Source: Dimorphilus gyrociliatus
Taxonomy: Eukaryota; Annelida; Polychaeta; Dinophilidae
Length of the DNA: 64,000 nucleotides
Reading direction: 5' to 3'
Assembly (NCBI GenBank): GCA_904063045.1
Contig: CAJFCJ010000014.1
Span: forward strand, 1,237,643 to 1,301,642
This document shows positions 25,791 to 36,707 of the stretch, piece by piece. Each line of letters begins with the position of its first letter. The stretch's first letter is position 1. Position numbers and translations under genes: made by a program. The notes beneath the pieces are model-generated. The model had not been told where the DNA came from and ran no database searches. It worked only from the letters and a program-made list of their open reading frames with translations.

Positions 25791-26861
25791 TTACGAATAA
25801 AGCAATGTTTTTAAACAAATAAACAATGTTAATATCAATGACGTTGACGACAAAAAATGTTTTAAGCTACTTTGTCCAGCTTTTTGAAAGGCTACGACGT
25901 CTTTTAAATTGTGTGGTGTGACCTTTAGGTGAACGACCGGGGATACTCCCACTTTTAAATCTTTTATCTCGGCACCACTGCCTGAGCCACTTCCAACATC
26001 GTTATAATCCCCGCTATAATCCCCGCTTTTGTCTTCGCCTGATCCCATTAAATCTTTCAATGTATTATCTCGCACACAATTTTCGGTATCTTCAAGAAGT
26101 TTCATAACAGTTTCACGTTGTTCCTGATACTCATTACAATAGCAACGCGTCTTAAGTTCATTAAGGGTTCTACACCTAATAGGAGGTGTTTGTATTTTCT
26201 GCGCCAAGGTTATACAAATAACATTTATCCTAAAACATCCAGCGACAGTAACTTTCGAAAATTATGAAAAGAGAAAATAATACAATTAGCCCAACATAGG
26301 CTAAATTGAAAGTAAATCGGCATCAGAAAATACACTCACGACAAGAGTCCTGTAGACTTTTAGCTAAAACTTTCGTATATAAATTATCGCAGCGGGTTTC
26401 AATGCATTTGTCCAATTTTGCGCCGTTAGCTAGACAAGTTGATATTGAGTGATTAGACGAGGTCAAATCAGGTAAAATTCTTCGTTGTTCAATATTACAT
26501 TTTCCGCAATTTGCTCGAAATTGCTGAGCTATCATATTGATTTGAAATTGTGCTTCTTGTATACTTAGACCGCTAGCTGGAGATTAAATTTATATAATTT
26601 TTTTATTGTTTATTTAAATAATACAAAAGGTGGATAGGGAAGGAAGGAAAGAGTGGGAGGGAGAGAGAGAAGGGAGATATATAAAATTTGATTAATAATC
26701 AATAAAAATCATTTAGTCACCTAATTAATTAAATAATTAAATTTAAGAAACTAATAAAAGAAAAATATAATAATAAATGAATTAATAAAAATTAGATATC
26801 ACTGACCCAAATAGTAAAGGTTAGTGATAAACAATCCAATAGTTGTTGTTGGGGAAAACAT
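25791..26861 (-). CDS. GAS1/GFR-alpha-like GPI-anchored receptor
   Basis: Probable cell-surface coreceptor of the GDNF-receptor/GAS1 class. Three exons (complement of 25791..26175, 26336..26576, 26807..26861) give 226 residues. Exon 1 is a signal peptide (MFSPTTTIGLFITNLYYL). Exon 2 is cysteine-bearing (NCGKC, STCLANG, KCIETRCDN). Exons 2 and 3 join as SCRE|CRTLNELKTRCYC, which resembles the CxxEC...CxC core of a GAS1 GDNF domain; LLEDTENCVRDNTL then resembles GFR-alpha FTDNTCLKNAI. An acidic Ser-Gly-rich stretch follows (SGDYSGDY, GSGSGSG), then a hydrophobic tail (SSTSLILTLFICLKTLL) suited to GPI anchoring. The exon 2/3 junction is chosen by homology: the donor used (GA|GTGTAT) is weaker than a nearby GTGAGT that would not keep this frame with the same acceptor. 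Subfamily assignment is inference. Confidence 0.65.
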
Positions 26862-28413
26862 ACTTTAACCAAAAATAGAACAAAAGGTAACAGTATGTTC
26901 TTGAAAGTTTTAAAAATTTAATAATACGTCATTATCCTATATTTAAGTGAATGTGTGCTGTCAATAAGGTTTTTCTATAAATTATTCATTTGATAATTAA
27001 TACGATCTTATCTCGAGGCTTTCTTTCTTCCTTCTTCTTCAGTTTCTTAGCTCATATTAAATATATTTGTGAATTTATCTTAAGTAGTTTCTGAAAGTTT
27101 TCTATAGTCTACTTTCACGGTTTTAAAAGGATCAAAGGTATAATTCTTTCGAGTGTTAATTCTTCACTTGAAAAGGAGAATGATATTACCGGAAGGAGGT
27201 AAAAACATGACACAACCTTTCTGAAGGAAGAAACTTATAAACGAGTTATAATCCTTTACAAAATAAAGATGTAAGGAAATGTATATATGCAGTATATATA
27301 AAAGTAAAAGATTAGTAATTACTTTTTTTTGTAGTCCTTCAATAGGTTTTGTTTGGTGTAAAGAAAACAACGGAAGATTGTATATTTAGCATAAAACTTT
27401 ATGATTTAACAAGAAATAGGCTGGGTCAAACTACGGAGAAAGTAAGAGATTGGTAAAAGATAAAGGAGAAAATTAAAAGAAAACCTGATTAAGAAAATAA
27501 AATCATATTTGTCGGTTCGTTGATTAAAGAATTCGAATAATAACTTCTAAGCTTTTTAGTCAACTTTCTCTCGCTTGATTATTCCCTTTATACCGACAAT
27601 GGCTATCGGCATTTCTCTCTAAAGTGTTCTTATTCAAAACGAAGTATTCAATTAATACATTATGAAAAAAATTTTCAAGTAATATTAAGGATTATCATCT
27701 ATTATCGGTCAATGTGTAAATAATCTGATAATAACTAGATTTTGGAAAAAATAATTACGTTTCTTACATAATTGTGATATAATCAACGAAATTGGATATA
27801 AGACTATTTTATTTACTGCAGTCTACTATTATTTATGAGCTAATCTGATAAGTATTATAAAGAATACTTGAATTATTAGCTGCCTGGGAATTTTTCTTAG
27901 GTAATACAAGTACGCGTTGGTCCGACTATTCTCTCTCTCGATAACGTCCTATAAAAGCTTATCAACGACCGTTGATTGCTTCGATTTTTCTTTATTTTTT
28001 CTTTCAATTTGAAAATAAGGAGATTTTATTAACTTTGAATAGCGACGCCTATTTATTAATTGCAGTTTTTTCTGCTTCTATTTCACGATTAAATGATTGA
28101 TAATACAGTAATTTATTCCTTCAAAAGAAAATGATAAACAATTGAAGACAATTAGTCTGTTGATATACAATCTCAATTTTCGAATATACATATATCGATG
28201 ATTGAAGATTAAGACTTAAGATAAGCTATATCAATTATTTTTAAAGTTTTCGTTATCGGTCAACAAGAAATCATGTATCTATTTTTTCCCTTTATTGTTA
28301 TATTCCTTACTATAAAGTAGAAGTTACAGCGATCAAGTCCTTTTCATTTTCTCCATTCTTTTCGCATACATTCTCACTTCACTCTCTTTCTCTCTCGTTC
28401 TCTTTTATTCAAA
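26862..28413. other. Gene-free interval upstream of the GAS1-like gene
   Basis: About 1.55 kb, A+T-rich. It should contain the GAS1-like promoter on the minus strand. The minus-strand frame at 27164-27370 has no homology or splice support. A purine-rich run (GGAAGG/GAGAGA) at about 26640-26677 lies just inside the first GAS1-like intron. Confidence 0.4.
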
Positions 28414-28759
28414 ATGCTGAGTAGGCTTGTTATATTCTTTATTCTATCTAACATAAGTTTGTCACTTGGTAAACATTTTATCAATTATTTATTCTATAAA
28501 GAATATGAATATTCAGCATATCTAATGTATATATATATATAGTATACACATTACATTCTAAATGTGCTCTATGTATACACAAAAAAACAGGTCTTACTGT
28601 ATAAAAGTATACAAATATTATACACCAATCCAAAGGCTTATGAATTGAAAGAAAGTATATAATACTTACAGGTATATCATATTTATGTTTTGTTATTTTA
28701 TAACAAATATAGGCTTTACTTTACTAGCGCATAAGGAGAGAACCTTATCAATAGGTTGA
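28414..28759 (+). other. Possible secreted-peptide gene (very tentative)
   Basis: A plus-strand ATG opens a perfect signal-peptide-like exon (MLSRLVIFFILSNISLSL) that ends at a GT donor at 28469. One downstream acceptor (AAATATAG at 28712) keeps the frame and gives a 33-residue product ending HKERTLSIG before a stop. Two nearer acceptors stop almost at once. There is no known family, and a chance hydrophobic exon in A+T-rich DNA is quite possible. Confidence 0.2.
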
Positions 28760-28796
28760 TCCAGCCTTGTGCGAATGATATACAATTACCAATCAA

Positions 28797-30200
28797 TTAC
28801 AAATCAATTTTGAACACTTGGACGATAGATTGCTGACAAGCGGACCGTCTAGCTGACTTTCCATTTGGTTTTCCAGATTGACGTCCGGGAGGCTCCATTT
28901 TAAAGCACTTAATGTCGACTGGTCGCCGACCTATAGCAGGCTGTAATTTACTTTGATCCCTCATTAATACTGTATTTCGATCGTCCTTCTCAAATTCAAG
29001 CATTGCTTCTTCGGCCGCTTTTTGGGCCGCCTCAAATATTTCTTTTTCTCTGTCGGTATGATCTTCTGCTGCAGCGTATTTTTCACTAGCTTGTGTTTCG
29101 GTCTCTTCTATACCGGAATCGCCTAGACGAGATTCATTGGAGCTTACATCCGATAAAGCTGGAGCGGCAATAGGCTCTTCCGCTTTGAAACGGGGTGTCG
29201 ATGGTTTCCTAGGCGTTAATTGTTGTTCATTTGTTGGGCGCTGAATGCGTCTAAAACGGCTTTCCAAACTGGTCGATCTATTAGGCTTTTGTCTGATGAC
29301 GACTGGAGTACTGTAAGTGGATCGGAATCCGAAATTACTTGCGGCATCGTCGATATTTATCCTTGGCAAGGACATAGCTCTAGTCGTTGATAAACGATCG
29401 TTTGATCCGTCTCTAGAACGAATATCATCAGGAAAGACATCGTTCGATTTTGTCTGTAGGTTCGATAATCGAACGTTGATTGTTCTATTAGTTTTTACCC
29501 TTGATCCGTATGACACTTTTGTAGGGCTGCAATTGGCTTTAACCGAAAGAGGTACACTTAAACCTTCAATAGGCTTATCGCTGTCGGCTTTAACTTGTGA
29601 CGATGGTGTCCTAACCGCTCGTCTCGCGGCTGCCGAAGCTTTTCTAATACTTTTAACTTCGTCATTCTGACTCAAGTTCCCGCTGATTAAAGGAAAGTGA
29701 AAAGTCCTCGTTGAAATTTGTTCACTAAGACGAGCTCTTGTAGAATTTGACACGTTCGGTACATTGGAATCGATTTTGTTAGGACGCCTCGTTTTTGGTC
29801 GCGATCGTCCATCCTCCCCTGGTGCTCGGAAGAACATTACCGATTTATTATCATCGATTCGACATGGCTGAGAATCGCTCTCCGTACTAAGTTCTTTACT
29901 CTCTTCAACAAGATGTGGCCTAGTCTTCCTTACTACTTCAGTTTCGGGAACGAAGAAGATATTTGACGGATCGCGCATTGGCGGATCCAACTTTGATGAC
30001 CGATTGGTTTTGGGCAAGGGTTCGAGTTGTTCATTGTGCTTGAGTAATATTAATTTCCTATCCGGATCTGTAGGTGCATGAACATATGCCGTATCCGCTT
30101 TAGAGGAGTTTAATCTATTCCTTATATATAAGGGAGTTTGACTATTCCACCTTGTTGGCGAACCTTCATCATTCCAAACAGTTCGCCTCGATTTCAACAT
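28797..30200 (-). CDS. Disordered hypothetical protein
   Basis: I do not recognise this protein. Single open frame; the ATG at 30200 gives 467 residues starting MLKSRRTVWNDEG. The frame extends 15 codons further upstream only through TTG, so an unseen upstream exon is possible. The composition is polar and low in hydrophobics, rich in Ser, Arg, Lys, Pro and Asn, as in intrinsically disordered proteins. Features: a strongly basic middle (residues about 140-330, many RxxS and SRxR motifs that could be phosphorylation sites), then a short helical, acidic/alanine-rich segment near 385-415 (EKEIFEAAQKAAEEAMLEFEKD), and a basic C-terminus. There is no membrane segment. Base composition is less A+T-rich than the flanks, which supports real coding. 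It may be a cytoskeletal or nuclear scaffold, but that is only a guess. Confidence 0.65.
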   Translation of the reverse strand: MLKSRRTVWNDEGSPTRWNSQTPLYIRNRLNSSKADTAYVHAPTDPDRKLILLKHNEQLEPLPKTNRSSKLDPPMRDPSNIFFVPETEVVRKTRPHLVEESKELSTESDSQPCRIDDNKSVMFFRAPGEDGRSRPKTRRPNKIDSNVPNVSNSTRARLSEQISTRTFHFPLISGNLSQNDEVKSIRKASAAARRAVRTPSSQVKADSDKPIEGLSVPLSVKANCSPTKVSYGSRVKTNRTINVRLSNLQTKSNDVFPDDIRSRDGSNDRLSTTRAMSLPRINIDDAASNFGFRSTYSTPVVIRQKPNRSTSLESRFRRIQRPTNEQQLTPRKPSTPRFKAEEPIAAPALSDVSSNESRLGDSGIEETETQASEKYAAAEDHTDREKEIFEAAQKAAEEAMLEFEKDDRNTVLMRDQSKLQPAIGRRPVDIKCFKMEPPGRQSGKPNGKSARRSACQQSIVQVFKIDL

Positions 30201-30996
30201 GCTGACTGAACGTAGCGGCGCTCTGCTCCAAATATATTCAACCAATGAGAGGCGAGCTGTTCTATTACAGATTAGTAGATAATATACGCCGATTTCTTTT
30301 TTTTGTCAACCTATTTAATTCCTGATATCCTTTTTTTTTAAAAATACAGACCTTGTTCTTCCCCTGTTAGTTGGCAGATAGTTATGAGCTGTGAAAATAA
30401 AAAAATGACAATACGAAGCTTTTTTTCCTTAGCCAATCGATGTTGAATTGTCTCGGCTTGGCGACCGTCCGAAGCTTCGCATTGACAACGGCAATTGAAA
30501 ATTGCCGACTATTAATATTAAATAAGTCCTATATTGTTCGGTAGTAAATAGAAATGAATATAAAGTGATATTCTTTCGTGGCCCCCACTAAGTATTTCCT
30601 CGTAGTTAACAAACTATAATACTCCTAGAAGAGAGCTGAGAGTGCAAAGAAATATAGACTTAATAAAAGTTGTCATTGAACAACGGAGGGGGCGGTGTCA
30701 ACGCGTACGACTGTTAAAAGTCAATATTATTTGTCTCGATATTTCTCCTTCCGAAGAGCAAACATTCCGACGAACGCGCTCGATGTTTGACAAAGGTATT
30801 TGTTAGGCCTAAAATCACCGAGTTTCCGATTGCAATTAAACCGATATAGGATTACATCGTTCCATTTACTTTTCTACATATTGAATAACTTTTGATTCAT
30901 TTATTGCAACATTGTAATGTTATAAGCCGGTACGCTTTTAAATTTATTAATTGCACTTCGAGATTAAGTATTAAACAGTTTATTATTAAATAGTTA
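30201..30996. other. Intergenic gap, disordered protein / CLHC1
   Basis: About 800 bases between two minus-strand genes. It should hold the promoter of the disordered-protein gene and the CLHC1 3' untranslated region. The segment 30420-30800 is less A+T-rich and may be a promoter. No further coding support. Confidence 0.4.
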
Positions 30997-33047
30997 TTAA
31001 CTGCAGTTTGATTCCAAATCGCCCAAATATGAATTCTCCGAATCGGCAACGGAAGTATTATCTTGCGAAGAAGACGGAGTATATGACTTATTTTCACCCG
31101 ATTTAAATGTCTTTTGTCTTACAGCTTTCATAATATCACCCACAATTACGGTGGAGAGGAGATCAATATCACCCATATTATTGACGATAGGATCCCATAC
31201 ATTGCTTGATGTTGTTTGATCCTTCCACACAAGTTCCGATAAAATTTCCTTGTCTCGGAGTATTTTTAACAGGAGATGACCCTTCTCCTCGTCTAATGCT
31301 TGGAATATATCGACTAACTTTACGCAATTGCTTTCTAACATTTCCAACACCAAATCCATATTTGGAAGACGTTTTATGATTTTTATATACGAATCCACCT
31401 CTAACTGCCTCACCTTGCAAAAGGAAACAACAAGAGACACGTGAGAAATCCTAGCTAGACAAACTGCAGCTTTATCGAATAATCGAAGGGAAGTGTATAT
31501 TCTATGCGATAATTGCATGCGCCTACACGTGCAAATCGAATTACACATGCAATTAGCTTCAATTAACTCAGCATCGGCTTCAGATAGATCTAACTGATTT
31601 TGAGTGACCCAATGTGAGAGGGCATCCATATCCTTTTCTTTTAGGGCAGTCTGAACGCACACAGTAGCCAAATAACCAGACACAGGTTGCTTATAAGCCG
31701 GCGACGTTGAACATAGAGCTTCACAAAATATCATCAAAATTTTTGGTTCGTTTATCTCCTTTAGTCTATCGACAGTTTCAGGAATTCGGAGAATACCCTT
31801 AGGGCTAATGGCTGCGTGGTAGGCTGCTGATTCATAAAGTCCTTCATCAAGTAGTTCATTGAAACGGTCAATGTACTCAAGCATTCGTTCAGCTTCCCGT
31901 TCTTTTGTTGGGTCGTCCTCTTCGGCTGCTACATCGTCCTTCATCTCGAAAGAAGTCTTTGCCAAAGCCGACGAGACTGTTTCGCCAATAGTCTGATGAG
32001 GCGAAGGCTGTTTTAAATAATCCTCAGCCGCTTTAACTGCCACTTGAAGCTTGTGACGTTTAATTCTAGCTAATTCCTTCTTCTCCTTCAACTCATCAGC
32101 CTTTTCTACTTTCCTATTAAGTTTAGCTTTCAATTCTTCTTGCCGATTTTTTGGAGCAAATTTAAGGGCCGATGCTTCTTTTAACTTTTCCCAATCGCTT
32201 TCCACTTGCCGTAGTTTTTTTAACAAAACTTCCTCTTGTACTTGTTCTTCTGGTGTTAGGCCTAAAATATAATAAAGTAGTTACAAGTCAACATTACTAT
32301 AAGATTATCAAAAGAAGTAAAAAAAGCTTGTACAAGCGATTTGTATTACCAGGAATATTTCTCCTTTCTTGCTTAACTTCAGGCGGGGGAGGATTTCGTA
32401 ATTTTTCGTCTTCCTGTTCTCTGATTGATCGACGCCTCCTTACATCTTCCAATTTAGTTTTTAACTTTTCGTTGTCATTTTCAATTTTTTCGATTCTTAT
32501 GTAATAAATTATTTAGCTTTTTTATTTCATTAATATTTATTATAAAGGTAAATTACTTTGTCATTAAATCCTTGGACCTTTTCACTAAATTATTTACTGT
32601 AGAGGGTTCAGTTGCCTTCTTTTTCAATTGTTGAGTTAAATATTCCGCCTCTTCTTTACCTAATTTTACAGCTGATATACAATTCTCATATTCGGATTTT
32701 ATAGCAGTAAGTATAGGCTTATACGCTGTCACGTACTCGATTACCTGCAAAACAAATTAAAACGTAAAACCAATTAGGGCAAGGACGTGGGAAAATACTT
32801 GGTCAAAAGCAGCTTTGTGTACGATATATCTCTGCTCTAAATCATCCTCTCCGACTTCTTTTAGTTCATCGTCAATAAACGAGTATATTGATTTTAGAAA
32901 AGCTCTATCCTTTTCGCAGGTAATAATAGGAGGAATAACATAATGCTTGACCGATGACAGCGATCGTGAAGACGAAGAAGAAGAGGGTCTTGTGCTAGTA
33001 TTGGTGTCAACCGAGCGGTAATATGAAGTAGTATCAGTAATAGACAT
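30997..33047 (-). CDS. CLHC1: Clathrin heavy chain linker domain-containing protein 1
   Basis: Orthologue of CLHC1, a poorly studied protein whose family has an N-terminal TSNAXIP1-type helical domain and a C-terminal clathrin heavy chain linker-like helical region. Four exons (complement of 30997..32261, 32350..32495, 32557..32744, 32799..33047) give 615 residues (human about 586); the introns are 54-88 bases. The start is the ATG at 33047 (MSITDTTSYY). Coiled-coil stretches lie in residues about 90-260 (EKIENDNEKLKTKLEDVRRRR, KAKLNRKVEKADELKEKKE). The helical-repeat part from about 330 contains FNELLDEGLYESAAYHAAISPKG, CVQTALKEKDMDAL and SHWVTQNQLDL, close to the human order. The last 45 residues are a Ser/Asn/Asp-rich tail. 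It lies upstream of the disordered-protein gene on the same strand. Confidence 0.9.
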
Positions 33048-33645
33048 TTTTGGCAAAGTTTTAAAATTTTAGAGCGATATTACAATTTTTCCGCCATTTT
33101 CAAACAGCTGGTAGTAGTCATGCCAACTATTAGGTTATCTTCGTACATTCCCCCATTCGCGGAATATTTTTAAAAGTTATTGGGTGCATTATTGATATGA
33201 CAAATTTAGTTTGTTAACTTAGGATAATTGTTTACAATAGAATATTCAACTTGTTTAACAACAATTAAAAAATTAGTAGAAAATTGAACAGAAAGTATCA
33301 ATTGAAAAATTTACTCTATAGAAGAAACTAAACATTTGCAATCCTTCGATCTTATCTTTATAAGGCAAAAGAATCTGTAAGCGGAAACTAACCAACTCAC
33401 AAACGAACCCTTGATTTATAGAATAAATATAAAAAAATTGCCAATAATCTTAAATATAGTTTGTATAATTAACTATTTTTAGATGATATTTTTATAAGGC
33501 TATCAAAGGAAAAGAAAGAATAAAACTTGCTGAAAAATTTATGTATATATATAAAAAATTCGATAGAGAAAGATAAAGAAAAAAAAGAAGAGAAATTGTA
33601 ATAAATTTCAGTATTAAAATAATTAATATGGAAATGAGCAAATGA
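33048..33645. other. Intergenic gap, CLHC1 / F-box copy 4
   Basis: About 600 bases between two minus-strand genes. It holds the CLHC1 promoter side and the 3' flank of F-box copy 4. I see only A+T-rich sequence with poly-A runs near 33560-33600. Confidence 0.45.
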
Positions 33646-35010
33646 TCAGAGTTGCTTTCTTAACTCTTTAAGGTTCTCTTCGTAGAATACTCCATCTATA
33701 GATTTTGTAGAACAAATATTATGTTTACTGCAAACATTTAGATAAATTAGCTTTTCAAATCTTTTTACAATGAAACGTATTTGCTCTTGTGGAATGTCAG
33801 TGTCCCTTAACCACAATTTTCTCAGTGCGGGATCTTTGCCAAAACTTTCAAATATGGCAGCCCAAACAGGCTCTAAAAATGTGCTACCCGATATATTTAA
33901 TTCCTCTAGACAATGTCTCCATCTATCGAATATATCTGTTACTTGGCTAATGAGATCAATTTGAGCAGGAAATATAAAAGTAAATAAATAACTAATATTA
34001 AGAGATCGTAGTTTTTTGGTTTTTAAATAAAGTAGAAATTCAAAATTATCCATATGCTTTAGGTTACAGACATTAATAATTTCGAGATTTTTACAATTTT
34101 CGACCAGACCTAATATTCTTTGAGGTGTTTGGTGTAAATGTAAAGCAGTTTTTGAACACAAGTATATCTCTCTTAAATCTAGACAATCTCCTGGGATAAC
34201 GACGCCTAATTCGGCGTCTGGATAATACGCTTGAAATCTCGTACAACTTATGTTGAACACTTTAAGAGATTGGCAGTTTTGACGAAATTCTGCATAATCT
34301 AATTCGGGGTCTGAGAATCCGTTAACATATAAGCAGTTCTCCATTTCAAATACTTCCATTTTTCGGCACTTGGAATTGATCGTCTCGAAAAAGGCTTCTG
34401 CTGCTGTTGCATGCATTTTATTATTCGATATGTTCAATCTTTTAAGCCTCGGCATTAAATCGAAGCAGAAATTCAAGGCTGCCTTGGGAATGATAGATTT
34501 CCGAAAAGTTCCATTTAAATTAATCGATTCTAATGATTCCAAACTACGAGCGTCCGCTAACTCTGTGAGTAAGCCAGACGTTACTCTAGATGCTGCTTGG
34601 AAAGATAATTCTCTTACGTTGTTGAATTTAGGCACCATATCAACAAACTGTCTATTAGTAAGACAATTATTGAACCGTATCGTTTCACAATCAATAAGCA
34701 GAGGGAAGAGATTTCTCGTCATTCTACCCAATTGCTGATTTGTACATTGTTCCGATCCTTTAACGAAGTCAACATTTTTCCAAAATTTCTTCAATCCAAT
34801 AACCTTAGCCCATAAATACGAAACAGATCCAAGTTTCTTCAATACAATATGGCCTTCGTTCCATATACAAAATTGAAAGATTTTCTCAACAATTTCCAAA
34901 GGTAAGAAATTCCAGTCTGGTAAAGAAGGATCTCTTTTCGCTGATTTCTTTCTAAACGTTTGACTATAACATCTTCGTATACTTTTCCGTTTTCTCGTCT
35001 CTCTATACAT
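33646..35010 (-). CDS. FBXL6-like F-box/LRR protein, copy 4
   Basis: Fourth family member, inverted and about 8 kb from copy 3. Single exon, 454 residues from ATG (MYRETRKRKSIRRC). The F-box is at about residues 33-80 (FLPLEIVEKIFQFCIWNEGHI, LGSVSYLWAKV, FWKNVDFVKGSEQ). LRRs follow (LKRLNISNNKM, MEVFEMENCLYV, CQSLKVFNISCTRF, LEIINVCNL, LEELNISGSTF, LRKLWLRDTDI). It shares the NEGHI segment after the F-box and the HCLEELNISGS...PVWAAIFESFGKDP arrangement with the tandem copies. It is intronless like them. SCF adaptor by family; substrate unknown. Confidence 0.82.
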   Translation of the reverse strand: MYRETRKRKSIRRCYSQTFRKKSAKRDPSLPDWNFLPLEIVEKIFQFCIWNEGHIVLKKLGSVSYLWAKVIGLKKFWKNVDFVKGSEQCTNQQLGRMTRNLFPLLIDCETIRFNNCLTNRQFVDMVPKFNNVRELSFQAASRVTSGLLTELADARSLESLESINLNGTFRKSIIPKAALNFCFDLMPRLKRLNISNNKMHATAAEAFFETINSKCRKMEVFEMENCLYVNGFSDPELDYAEFRQNCQSLKVFNISCTRFQAYYPDAELGVVIPGDCLDLREIYLCSKTALHLHQTPQRILGLVENCKNLEIINVCNLKHMDNFEFLLYLKTKKLRSLNISYLFTFIFPAQIDLISQVTDIFDRWRHCLEELNISGSTFLEPVWAAIFESFGKDPALRKLWLRDTDIPQEQIRFIVKRFEKLIYLNVCSKHNICSTKSIDGVFYEENLKELRKQL

Positions 35011-36707
35011 AGCTGAATTGATTTGATAAAAAAAAGCTATAATTTATCAGTTTTGTTCAAAAAAAATGTGTTGTTCATCGAGTCTGTCCAAAAGAAAGAA
35101 TTCGTCTATAATGTTTTCTATAACGAATTTAAATGATAAAAGGCAAGAAACAGTTGACTAGTTCTGTAAAAAGAAAAAAAATGGAGATGTAAACAATAAG
35201 TATAGTGCTTTAGGCCATATTCTTAAACCTCCCTTCTTTTCGAAGGGTAGAGAACATATAATTAAGTCATTCGTAGGACAAAAAAGTGACAGTTATCGTT
35301 ATTATACGTAAATAAATATATTTAGATAGTTAAATGGAGATAGGGATAAAAGACAGAGACCAATAGAGAGAAAGACAGAGAAAGAGAGAGAGAGAGAGGA
35401 CGGGGGAAGAAAGAGAAAATAGAGACTTATGGAAAATACAGAGACAGACAGAAAGAGATATAGAAAGAAAGAACCAGAGTCAGAAAACAAGTGAGCAATT
35501 AAATATTATCTGCTGTGGATTTCTTTTTTCGGGGCTAAACCGCCTTCAAATAGTTGGTACTACACGGTACAATAACCTTCAAACATCATTTTAAGTCTTG
35601 TTGTCCTTTTAAAAAAGTTAATCAGTCTTTTAATTAGCTCTATTAAAGCTAGTTCGAACTCGTGTTAGATAGGTTACTGTACATAATGCCCTACAAAATA
35701 TTACGTAATACATTGTTCTATTAATAAAGATACATAAAGATTTATATACATTTGTATTGTATTTTTGCCTAAACCTGAATTTTTCTATTAAATTTTCTAA
35801 TAACAATGAATAATAATGAAACGTACCTTTATTAACTGATAATTAACACTAGAAAGATGCTGTTAATTCATTTAATTAGTCTGTTATTGGCAATCCGTAA
35901 GATTCCGGCACGTCTTAAAGCCCGATAAACAATAAATCTTCTTAAAGAAGAAACTGGTTATTTCCGCAATCTTTTACTAAAATAATTCCTGGTCATGAGA
36001 GGAGAGTTTATAGGAAAATAACTCTAGGTTCTATATTCCTGTTTGATTATTTTACTTTTATATATCTATAATTAGAAGGGTGAGATCTATGGAATATTCT
36101 TATGGGAAAATGCTTAGGGGTGGAAAGGTGTTCATGTCAGATTTATATTAAACTGTCCCATTAAATATTATTTTTATACTTTAATGTCTTAAATTTTTTG
36201 CTAAAGAATATAACATATATTAATATATATTAATATAAATATGAATATATATACAGTATACATATATTTGAACAGGAAAACCACAAATTTCAATTTAAAT
36301 AAAGATTTAACCTTCACCCTGATTTGCGACGAATCTAAAATGAAGTAAACAATTTTTTATTTGTCGTCTGGAAGGAATTGGACGGTTTAAATCATTTTGA
36401 AATGTTCTAGAATTATAATTTTTGTCAATTATGAAAGAAAAATTCCTCTTTTATTTATGCATTCATTTTTTAAAATTTTTCTAAAGGCTCTTTACCATAA
36501 AATTATATTGTCCTTTTAGAATGTTCCAGACTAATAGGCCTATGATGTAGTTTTTTATCACCTGTCTCACCGGAGCATTTTGAGTTTTACTCATAAAATT
36601 TTGACATGTTGAGGAGTGTTTGCCAAAGTATATATAAGGAGAAGAAAATTTCTCTCTTCACTTCATATGGCCCACTACTGTTCTTAACGTAAACAGTTAA
36701 GCGTGGA
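35011..36707. other. 1.7 kb intergenic region
   Basis: Lies between the divergent F-box copy 4 (-) and the dehydrogenase-RING gene (+), so it holds both promoters. It contains a purine-rich (GA)n tract at about 35360-35470 and A+T-rich simple sequence at 36205-36260. No supported exon is seen. Confidence 0.45.

Noticed and set aside
26330-26340. Strong GTGAGT donor in the GAS1-like exon 2
   Set aside because: It leaves one base, which is out of phase with the acceptor restoring the CxxEC core; the weaker GTGTAT site four bases on keeps homology. Recorded as uncertain.
28745-28770. AGGTTGATCCAGCC, similar to the start of 18S rRNA
   Set aside because: The match covers only about a dozen bases, has a mismatch, and no rRNA sequence follows.
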